Shown here: positions 1 through 6,150 of the stretch, one piece after another | Layout of the letters: each line of letters starts with the position of its first letter | How positions within the stretch are numbered: position 1 is the stretch's first letter | Origin: an uncultured Gardnerella sp. | GTDB lineage: Bacteria > Actinomycetota > Actinomycetes > Actinomycetales > Bifidobacteriaceae | Length of the DNA stretch: 11,124 nt | Assembly (NCBI GenBank): GCA_947254595.1 | Contig: CAMYED010000038.1 | Location: 1-11,124, forward strand | Reading direction: 5' to 3' | The notes under the pieces: model-generated | Told to the model about the DNA's origin: nothing | Seen by the model: the letters and a program-made list of their open reading frames with translations, nothing else | Databases searched by the model: none | Translations under genes and position numbers: made by a program

Positions 1-111
1 GAGCGAGGTGAACGTCAGAGCCGAAGGCAGAGCCGCAGGCTGCTGATTCGCCGAGTGAAGAAGAAAAATCGAAAAATCTCTGCGATAAGGCACGGTTATT
101 AACGAATTAGT
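1..111 (+). other. Left edge: doubtful open frame, possible gene end
   Basis: A plus-strand frame is open from base 1 to a TAA at 109-111 (36 codons, very rich in Arg and Lys). It could be the C-terminus of a gene beginning outside the window, but the composition is unusual and I recognise no family. The DNA contains a 12-bp imperfect duplication (AGAGCCGAAGGC followed by AGAGCCGCAGGC). One minus-strand frame is also open through bases 1-95 but has no convincing start. Treat the stretch as unassigned. Confidence 0.2.
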
Positions 112-116
112 ATGCA

Positions 117-256
117 GAGTTTGGGGGATTTCTCTACGAGCACTAAAAGAGGACTGAGAAGCTACATTCCTAAAAATAGGCGAACACATTAAACTCTTTT
201 AACAACCAGAGCGCCCGAAGGACGGGGCGTGCGAGGAGAGAAATCCCCCAAAACTC
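117..256 (+). repeat. Structured intergenic element A, stem-closed with conserved core
   Basis: A 140-bp element whose ends pair. The left arm at 117-141 (GAGTTTGGGGGATTTCTCT at its start) is nearly the reverse complement of the right arm at 231-256. Inside lie three blocks shared with element B at 8421-8559: CTAAAAGAGGACTGAG (143-158), ATAGGCGAACACA (176-188) and CGAAGGACGGG (216-226). Two internal hairpins are visible: CCTA-AAAA-TAGG around 169-180, and a GC-rich hairpin presenting AAGGA in its loop around 211-232. It lies 74 nt before the penicillin-binding protein start and could be in that gene's leader. It could equally be a small RNA gene on either strand or a miniature mobile element. 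No gene product and no target-site duplication were seen. Confidence 0.7.
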
Positions 257-329
257 GCGCCACGCCAAACAAACAATCAAATAATGCTACAAAACAGTTT
301 TGTGAAAAAACTCAACACCGGGCGCTACG

Positions 330-2705
330 GTGGAATGTATGGTTGTACATAAAGCTGGACGACGATCCTCTTCAAACAGCAAATCACCTAGAAGCGTATC
401 GTCGCAATCACAAAAAAATACGGGCATGCCCGCCACCGTCCCCCCAAGCGGAACCGGTACATACAATTCCGCATACTCAGGAGAATCCAGCAACAGCCGA
501 AAGTCGAGGCGCGAACGTTCGCGCGCATACACGCGTCAGCAGCGAAGAAAAACTTGGCGCGGAAGACACCCTATTATTTTTTGGGCGTTAATTATAATCT
601 TTGTTCCAATTTTATTGGGAGCATGCGTTTTTGCTTATATGTACGCAACTACCGACATACCAGCTCCAGACAAAGTTGCAATGGCCGATAAAACGAAGGT
701 TTACTATTCGGATGGAAAAACTGAATTAGGTTCGTTTGCTGAACAAAATCGCGAAATTATCAGCTGTTCCGCGCTTCCTAAATACGTTGGTAGAGCAATA
801 GTAGCTTCAGAAAATCGCTCATTCTATAGCGACGGCGGTATTGATTTTAAGGGAATTGGCCGCGCGCTTATTCATAACGTAACTAAGCGTGGACGCTGGG
901 GCGGCTCCACTATTACGCAGCAGTACGCAGAACGCTACTATCTTGGCGAAACTAAAACGTATCTTGGAAAACTCCACGAAGCTATTTTAGCTCTGAAAAT
1001 TGCGCAAACTCAGGATAAAGACACCGTTCTATGCAATTACATGAACACTATTTATCTTGGGCGAGGAGCATACGGAATACAAGCGGCAGCAAAAGCTTAT
1101 TTTGGCATAGAAGCTAAGGATTTAACACTACCTCAAGCAGCGCTTCTAGCAGGCATTATTCCTGCGCCAAGTAGCTGGGATCCTGCAATTGGTCCAAAAG
1201 AAGCTGGTATTCGTTTTAAGCGCGTTTTGCGAATTATGAAAAAAGACGGGTACATTACGGCTGAGCAGGCTGCAAAAGCAAAAATGCCAAAAACGATTAC
1301 GCAAACTACAAAAAATATGTACGCTGGTCCGCAAGGATACTTACTGCACATGGTTCGAGATGAGCTAACAAGTAACGGCGCGTTTACTCAGGAAGATCTC
1401 GACAGCGGCGGGTATCGCATTATTACTACGATTGACAAAGCTAAACAAGATTTAATGTTCAAAGTAGCAAGCCCTTCGCAAGGCGGACGCGGAATAGTGC
1501 CGCAAGGTCTGCAAGTTGGCGGAATCTCAATAAACGCAAAAGACGGTTCGATTATTTCTGTTTATGCTGGCGACGATTATCTTACTAAACAGCTAAATAA
1601 CGCAACTCAAGCTCTTTACGAGCCGGGCTCAACAATGAAACCTTTCGCACTTATGGGCGCAATACAAGCTGGAACAAGCTTGGACACGATGTTCAATGGC
1701 AATTCTCCACGAAAGTTCGACGGCATCGACAAGCCGGTTGGAAACTTTGCTAATATGAATTACGGCATGATTAATTTGTACAGCGCTACAGCAAATTCTG
1801 TAAATACGGTTTATATGGATTTGCAAAGCAAGCTTGGTGCTAAAAAAGTTGCTCACACTGCAACTTTGGCAGGCTTGAATCCTAAGCGCGTAAATGGTAA
1901 GAATCCATTTACTGTACTCGGAAACGATTCTGTGCACGTTAGTGAAATTGCTCGCGCTTACGCAACGTTTGCCAATCAAGGAAGACGCCCTGATTTGCAC
2001 ATTGTTGCTAGCGTTAAAAACCCGGATGGTAAAGAGTTTTATCGCGCGCCAACTGCAGGAAAGCAAGTGTTTTCTCCTGCAGATTCTGCGCTCGCAGTTA
2101 AAGCAATGCTTGGCGTAGTTCAGCATGGTACTGCAACGGAAGCTCGCGCTATAGGCAGGCCGATTGCTGGAAAGTCTGGAACTGCAAACGACGAAACTGC
2201 TGGTAGTTTCGTAGGTTTTACGCCTAATGTTGTAACAGCTTTCGCAATATGGAATCCAGACGCAAAAGGAAGCCCGCAAGTAATTAAGCCGTTCCACGGG
2301 TATCTTGGCGGAAGTGATTATCCTGTGCACTTGTTTACTCGGTACATGAAGCAGGCTTTGGACGGCACTCCGGTTGCTAAATTCCCTGAAGCAAAAGATA
2401 CTGGAAAAGTTGGCGGTACAGACGGCACTTGGGGCTTGGGATCGCAGCATGCGCGTAAAGATGAGAGCGAACAGGATAAGGATAAGAATAAAGACAAAGA
2501 TAAGAACAAAGACTCGGAAGATTCAGAACTTAGCAATAACTTGCTACGCGGTTACAGCGATTCTTACGCCGGCGGGTACGGAAATTCCGGCGGGTACAGC
2601 GATTACGGCGGAAGCAGCTACGGAAGCGGAAGCAGCAGCGGCAGTTCAGAATATGGAAGTACTGGAGACAGCCAGTACGGTTCTTCTGAAAACAGCAACT
2701 ATTAG
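330..2705 (+). CDS. Class A penicillin-binding protein (transglycosylase/transpeptidase)
   Basis: Bifunctional cell-wall synthase of 791 aa. It polymerises glycan strands from lipid II and cross-links the peptides outside the membrane. A basic, Ser-rich cytoplasmic N-terminus (1-80) is followed by one membrane anchor (about 81-104). The glycosyltransferase-51 domain (about 125-310) has the catalytic Glu161 in SENRSFYSDGG, then GGSTITQQ (191-198) and the MNTIYLGRGAYG segment. The transpeptidase domain (about 395-680) has STMK (Ser434 nucleophile), SVN (490-492) and KSGT (615-618). After about 690 comes a low-complexity tail: Lys/Asp repeats (about 716-728), then a Gly/Ser/Tyr-rich end. The start is uncertain. 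GTG 330 gives the longest frame, since an in-frame stop lies at 303. ATG 339 is preceded by a weak GGTGGA and is almost as good. PonA-type naming fits, but the exact orthologue cannot be assigned. Confidence 0.93.
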   Translation: MECMVVHKAGRRSSSNSKSPRSVSSQSQKNTGMPATVPPSGTGTYNSAYSGESSNSRKSRRERSRAYTRQQRRKTWRGRHPIIFWALIIIFVPILLGACVFAYMYATTDIPAPDKVAMADKTKVYYSDGKTELGSFAEQNREIISCSALPKYVGRAIVASENRSFYSDGGIDFKGIGRALIHNVTKRGRWGGSTITQQYAERYYLGETKTYLGKLHEAILALKIAQTQDKDTVLCNYMNTIYLGRGAYGIQAAAKAYFGIEAKDLTLPQAALLAGIIPAPSSWDPAIGPKEAGIRFKRVLRIMKKDGYITAEQAAKAKMPKTITQTTKNMYAGPQGYLLHMVRDELTSNGAFTQEDLDSGGYRIITTIDKAKQDLMFKVASPSQGGRGIVPQGLQVGGISINAKDGSIISVYAGDDYLTKQLNNATQALYEPGSTMKPFALMGAIQAGTSLDTMFNGNSPRKFDGIDKPVGNFANMNYGMINLYSATANSVNTVYMDLQSKLGAKKVAHTATLAGLNPKRVNGKNPFTVLGNDSVHVSEIARAYATFANQGRRPDLHIVASVKNPDGKEFYRAPTAGKQVFSPADSALAVKAMLGVVQHGTATEARAIGRPIAGKSGTANDETAGSFVGFTPNVVTAFAIWNPDAKGSPQVIKPFHGYLGGSDYPVHLFTRYMKQALDGTPVAKFPEAKDTGKVGGTDGTWGLGSQHARKDESEQDKDKNKDKDKNKDSEDSELSNNLLRGYSDSYAGGYGNSGGYSDYGGSSYGSGSSSGSSEYGSTGDSQYGSSENSNY
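2475..2513 (+). repeat. Degenerate 6-bp (Lys/Asp codon) repeat within the PBP gene
   Basis: Thirteen codons alternating Asp/Asn with Lys are built from GATAAG-, AATAAA- and GACAAA-type hexamers. Changes in copy number would keep the reading frame and only lengthen or shorten the charged linker between the transpeptidase domain and the Gly/Ser/Tyr tail. Confidence 0.7.
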
Positions 2706-2783
2706 CGATAGTAGTCAGCGGCAATTAGCGGTAGTAGAAAGCTGAGATTAAACGCGTAAACTACGCAGCTTATTTGCTTACGA

Positions 2784-2843
2784 GCTTACGCTACTGCTGC
2801 TTACTGGCTTGCGTTACTGCTGCTTACTGGCTTGCGTTACTTA
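2784..2843 (+). repeat. 23-bp tandem repeat between PBP and HAD genes
   Basis: Units begin at 2784, 2807 and 2830 (GCTTGCGTTACTGCTGCTTAC followed by TG). The second unit is complete, the first has two differences and the third is partial. The frame of the downstream HAD gene stays open through it, which creates a spurious TTG start at 2809. The repeat more likely belongs to the intergenic spacer. Confidence 0.8.
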
Positions 2844-2877
2844 TGGTCTTAAACACAAAAATGAGGAATTGCAAATA

Positions 2878-3651
2878 GTGAAACAAATGACGGAAAAATT
2901 AGAAAAAACTACAAACACGCAATCAAATAAGAATATTTTGCGCGCAGTATTTTGGGATATGGACGGTACTCTTATTGATTCTGAACCTTATTGGCATGAA
3001 TCTGAATTTTATTTAGTCAAAAAATACGGCGGTTACTGGGATGAGGATTTAGCTTGGCAATGTTCTGGCGGATCTTTAGAAACCGTTGCGAACAAGATGA
3101 TTCCTTCCGGAACTAAACTTAGCGTAGAAGAAATCGGCAAAGGAATGGTTGATTACGTTGCGGCTCGCGAAGCTGAGTGCGTGCCTTGGATTCCAGGAGT
3201 GCTAGACCTGCTTAAAAGCCTTACAAACGCTGGTATTCCTTCTGTTTTAGTAAGCAATTCGCCGCGCCGCTTAGTAGAAAATATTGTTAAGCAGGCTCCA
3301 GAAGGCGCTTTCGTAGGTTACGTTTGCGGCGACGATGGATTTAAGCCTAAGCCTAGTGCGGAACCGTATTTAGCAGCCGGAAAAATTGTTGGAATTTGCG
3401 GCAGCGCAGAAGATATTGCTGAACAAATGGCTAACTGCGTAATAATAGAAGATTCTTTATCGGGGCTTACCGCTGCAATTAATTCTGGGGCGACTGTAGT
3501 TGCGCAAACCGGTTTTTCGCGCGCAAATATTGCTGAAAGTAAACATCACGCTGAGCTTAATGGGTATGAAGGCGTGAGCGCAAAAACTCTTGAAAATATT
3601 GTTGCTAAACGCGCCAAGCTCGCCACAGAACAACAGATTTCTCGTCTTTAA
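2878..3651 (+). CDS. HAD-superfamily hydrolase (probable phosphatase)
   Basis: Cytoplasmic haloacid-dehalogenase-fold enzyme of 257 aa, resembling subfamily I beta-phosphoglucomutase-like phosphatases. Motif I is DMDGT with nucleophile Asp27 and acid/base Asp29. The cap domain lies between about 40 and 100. Motif II is the Ser in VLVSNS (Ser126), motif III is the Lys in GFKPKP (Lys156), and motif IV is the acidic pair in IIEDSLSGLTAA (Glu191, Asp192), so all catalytic residues are present. The substrate cannot be told from sequence; sugar phosphates or nucleotides are typical for the family. I chose GTG 2878 because GAGGAA at 2863-2868 sits 9 nt upstream. ATG 2887 is an alternative, and the longer frame from TTG 2809 runs through a tandem repeat and is unlikely. 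The 3' end overlaps convergent hspR by 47 bp. Confidence 0.87.
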   Translation: MKQMTEKLEKTTNTQSNKNILRAVFWDMDGTLIDSEPYWHESEFYLVKKYGGYWDEDLAWQCSGGSLETVANKMIPSGTKLSVEEIGKGMVDYVAAREAECVPWIPGVLDLLKSLTNAGIPSVLVSNSPRRLVENIVKQAPEGAFVGYVCGDDGFKPKPSAEPYLAAGKIVGICGSAEDIAEQMANCVIIEDSLSGLTAAINSGATVVAQTGFSRANIAESKHHAELNGYEGVSAKTLENIVAKRAKLATEQQISRL

Positions 3652-4201
3652 TTGCGCTATTATCGTTTGCGCTCGAATATTCTCGCGACGAATACGACGA
3701 CGGCAATGCTCTGCGCTCTGCGCGAATATCACGCCTCCAACGCCTAGCATTACGCGAACGCTGCATTTCAACAATATCGCCATCTGCGTTTGCGGCAAAA
3801 ATATTTCGCTCTGAAGACTCCGCAGCTTCCGACAAATGCCGCACTTGCCTTTTAAGCTGACGATTTTCTTCCTGCAGCTGCAAAATCTGCATTATGCCAG
3901 CGAGATTAATACCTTCATCTTGGCTTAAATGCTGCGTTTGCACGATTCTGTTAATATCTCGCAAAGAGTATCTGCGAGCGCCGCCTTCCGTGCGCTGCGG
4001 CATTATTAAGCTAAGACGATCGTATTGTCTCAACGTTTGTGGATGAGTGTTTGTAAGGCGTGCTACGTGGCTGACGGTAAATATTGGCAGATCGATTGTA
4101 AAACCTACTTCGTCTGCACCGTCAAGCGTTGCAGTACCACGCACCAAAGCAACTGCACACATTTCATACAGCGCTTTAGTTTCACGCGTTATTGGTGTCA
4201 T
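3605..4201 (-). CDS. hspR: HspR, MerR-family heat-shock repressor
   Basis: A 198-aa DNA-binding autorepressor of the dnaK operon. The MerR-type winged helix-turn-helix spans about residues 40-105. It includes FTVSHVARLTNTHPQTLRQY and the HspR-typical DRLSLIMPQRTEGGARRYS and DEGINLAGI segments. A coiled coil (about 103-128, LQLQEENRQLKRQV) should mediate dimerisation. A basic, Arg-rich tail follows (about 148-165) and then a Ser-rich end, making the protein somewhat longer than many HspR proteins. In other actinobacteria HspR binds HAIR operators and uses DnaK as co-repressor. Two HAIR sites are present before dnaK here. It is the last gene of the operon, 75 nt after dnaJ, with AAGGAAGG about 7 nt before the ATG. 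Its 3' end overlaps the HAD gene tail to tail. Confidence 0.93.
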   Translation of the reverse strand: MTPITRETKALYEMCAVALVRGTATLDGADEVGFTIDLPIFTVSHVARLTNTHPQTLRQYDRLSLIMPQRTEGGARRYSLRDINRIVQTQHLSQDEGINLAGIMQILQLQEENRQLKRQVRHLSEAAESSERNIFAANADGDIVEMQRSRNARRWRRDIRAERRALPSSYSSREYSSANDNSAIKDEKSVVLWRAWRV

Positions 4202-4249
4202 AGCACGCCTTCCTTTGAGCTAATTACCCTAATGCAAACCTAGCAAACC

Positions 4250-4287
4250 TAGTTTTGCTGGCTTAGTTTTGCTGGCTTAGTTTTGCC
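4250..4287. repeat. 14-bp tandem repeat at the dnaJ stop codon
   Basis: TAGTTTTGCTGGCT occurs at 4250-4263 and 4264-4277, followed by a partial unit at 4278-4287 that encodes the last dnaJ codons. The dnaJ TAA (4277-4279) lies inside the repeat. It looks like the 3' end of dnaJ was duplicated into the spacer by slippage. Confidence 0.8.
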
Positions 4288-5329
4288 TTAATTTTTTTAC
4301 TTCTTCAACGTAAGTTTCGCCAGCAGTTTTATCAAATTCTTTCGCTGCACGCTTAAGCAACATGCTTGCACGCTTCGGCAAACGAATCTGAACAATGCCA
4401 ACAAAATCACCGTTCTTTCCCGGCACTCCAGCGCCTTTAGCGCGAATTTCATCGCCGCTAGACGAGCAGGATGGCACCTTAAAAGTAATAGGATTGCCGT
4501 CCACGTCGTTAAGAGTAACTTTTGCACCATGCACCGCTTCACTTAACGTTAATGGCAAATCAGCAACTAGATCATCCCCTCGCAAAGTAAATTTATCCGA
4601 CGATTCTACATGTACTTGCAAGTACAAATCTCCCGCAGAACCGCCGAATTTACCAGGCTTACCTTTTCCTTTCAAACGAATTTTCTGACCGTTTTTTACT
4701 CCGGCAGGAATATGCGTTTTGAAAGTTGACCCAGCTGCGCGCAACGACACAGTAGCACCCTTAAACGCCTGCTTAAAAGTGAGCTTAATATCCGTTGTAA
4801 TATCTTCGCCAACTTCAGGCGTATTTTCAGTCTGCGATTGCGAATAACGCTCTCCAGCAAAACCATTAGCGTCTTGGAAACCTGCAGCACCTTGAGGCTG
4901 TTGGCCGCCGCCAAACATAGAGAAAATATCGCTCATATTCGGTCCGGCTCCGCCAGTTGCGAACCGAATACGCGAACCGTTTCCGCCCATGCCGCCCATG
5001 CCAGCTCCGCCGTTAAACATGGAGAAAATGTCCGAAAAACTCGACGCATCGAATCCGCCCGCGCTTCCTGCGCCGCCAGCAAAACGAGCGCCGCCCGCAC
5101 CAAACTGACGAATAGCGTCGTAGCGCTGACGCGTTTGGCTATCTTTTAATACGTCATAAGCCTCGGAAACATCCTTAAATTTTTCTTCAGCTTCTTTTGT
5201 TTTGTTCAAATCAGGGTGATATTTTCGAGCGAGTTTACGATACGCTTTAGTTATCGTTGCTTCATCGGCATCTTTGGAGACACCGAGAACTTTATAAAAA
5301 TCCTTAGCTAACCATTCATTTTCAGCCAT
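4277..5329 (-). CDS. dnaJ: DnaJ-family co-chaperone without zinc finger (type II)
   Basis: Hsp40 partner of DnaK, 350 aa, cytoplasmic. It delivers unfolded clients and stimulates DnaK ATP hydrolysis. The J domain spans about 8-75 with HPD at 38-40. A Gly/Phe/Met-rich linker (about 77-165) contains two copies of DIFSMF (100-105 and 134-139). The C-terminal substrate-binding beta domains run from about 175 to 335. The four CxxCxGxG zinc-binding repeats of type I DnaJ are absent; only one Cys (in VPSCSSSG) is visible. The architecture therefore matches CbpA/DnaJ2-like proteins, although its operon position is that of dnaJ. AAGGAGG lies 6 nt before the ATG. A 125-nt gap separates it from grpE; I saw no clear promoter or HAIR site there. 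hspR follows after 75 nt. Confidence 0.94.
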   Translation of the reverse strand: MAENEWLAKDFYKVLGVSKDADEATITKAYRKLARKYHPDLNKTKEAEEKFKDVSEAYDVLKDSQTRQRYDAIRQFGAGGARFAGGAGSAGGFDASSFSDIFSMFNGGAGMGGMGGNGSRIRFATGGAGPNMSDIFSMFGGGQQPQGAAGFQDANGFAGERYSQSQTENTPEVGEDITTDIKLTFKQAFKGATVSLRAAGSTFKTHIPAGVKNGQKIRLKGKGKPGKFGGSAGDLYLQVHVESSDKFTLRGDDLVADLPLTLSEAVHGAKVTLNDVDGNPITFKVPSCSSSGDEIRAKGAGVPGKNGDFVGIVQIRLPKRASMLLKRAAKEFDKTAGETYVEEVKKLRQN

Positions 5330-5454
5330 TTGTGCCTCCTTCCTTTACAGCACATTGGCTATTTCACTATTTTGACCAAATACAAGCTGCTCGCGCCAAC
5401 TCTTATGAGCTAGCACGAGCAAGTTACTCAACAAAGCTAAGACTAAAAGTTTCG

Positions 5455-6150
5455 CTAGGAATTACTTGGTGAAGCAACCACCACGCGAGCGGCGCGAATA
5501 ACGCGATCTCCAATCCTGTAGCCTGCTTCAACTACAGCATCAACAGTTTCTTTCGTCGCGTCAGGATCCGGCCTGTGCAAAATAGCATCGTGCTTGGTAG
5601 GGTCAAAATCTTCGCCCTTTTCACCAAACTTTTCTACTCCAAACTTTGCAAAGGCCTTGTTAATCTTGGTCGCAACAGCTTCGAATGAATCATTCATTCC
5701 GTCATGTTCGCGAATACGATCAATATCGTCCAATGCAGGAAGTAGCGCACTAAGCACGTCGGTAATGCCGTGCTCGCGGAATCTATCTTGCTCTTTCTTA
5801 GCACGATTGCGGAAGTTGATAAACTCTGCGCGCTCGCGTTGCAATGCTTCTAAGTATTCAGCAGCTTCTTTTTTTGCCTTACCTAAAGGCGTCAAACTGC
5901 CTTCTGAATCCTGATCATCTTTAGATTCTTCAGAATTTTTAGAATCATCAGATTTTGCAGAATCTGCAGAATCCGCAGAAACGTTAGCTTCAGATTTCTC
6001 ATCAGCTTGCGTTTCTGCAGGATTTGCATTTTCAGCATCTTGCTCTGAAGTTCCAGCAGAAGTTTCAGCAGATGTTTCAGCAGAAGTTACACCCAGCGAG
6101 TCAGCATCGTCCATGTCTTGCAAATATTCGTTGGCGTTAAACTCGGACAT
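5455..6150 (-). CDS. grpE: GrpE nucleotide-exchange factor
   Basis: Cytoplasmic exchange factor of 231 aa that releases ADP from DnaK so that substrate can be discharged. The first 85 residues are an acidic Ser/Ala/Glu/Asp-rich extension, which includes three TSAE/TSAG units near 22-34. A long coiled-coil helix (about 88-128) follows. The GrpE beta head (about 165-227) contains the family-typical KHDAILHRPDPDAT, GYRIGDRVIRAARVVV stretch. The ATG overlaps the dnaK stop by one base (TAATG), so the two are expected to be translationally coupled. The disordered N-terminus varies in length across the family; the core is complete. Confidence 0.95.
   Translation of the reverse strand: MSEFNANEYLQDMDDADSLGVTSAETSAETSAGTSEQDAENANPAETQADEKSEANVSADSADSAKSDDSKNSEESKDDQDSEGSLTPLGKAKKEAAEYLEALQRERAEFINFRNRAKKEQDRFREHGITDVLSALLPALDDIDRIREHDGMNDSFEAVATKINKAFAKFGVEKFGEKGEDFDPTKHDAILHRPDPDATKETVDAVVEAGYRIGDRVIRAARVVVASPSNS
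6047..6090 (-). repeat. 12-bp tandem repeat in the grpE N-terminal coding region
   Basis: Units of the GAAGTTTCAGCA type (plus-strand reading) start at 6047, 6059, 6071 and 6083; the last is partial. On the coding strand they encode Thr-Ser-Ala-Glu-type tetrapeptides. Twelve bases is in frame, so copy changes would only alter the length of the disordered tail. Confidence 0.75.

Noticed and set aside
161..171. Catalytic-motif change in the PBP glycosyltransferase (Asp to Asn, His to Asp after the catalytic Glu)
   Set aside because: The catalytic Glu is kept, and SENRSFYSD-type motifs are, as far as I recall, ordinary in actinobacterial class A PBPs. Coordinates here are residue numbers of the protein, not bases.
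117..256. Insertion sequence or retron for element A
   Set aside because: No transposase or reverse transcriptase gene is present, and no target duplication flanks it. It is reported only as an unassigned structured element.
229..591. A 120-codon plus-strand frame overlapping the PBP start
   Set aside because: It overlaps the well-supported PBP gene in another frame and starts inside the structured element A arm.
2741..2770. Possible terminator after the PBP gene (GCGTA-AAC-TACGC)
   Set aside because: The stem is only 5 bp and is not followed by a T-run.
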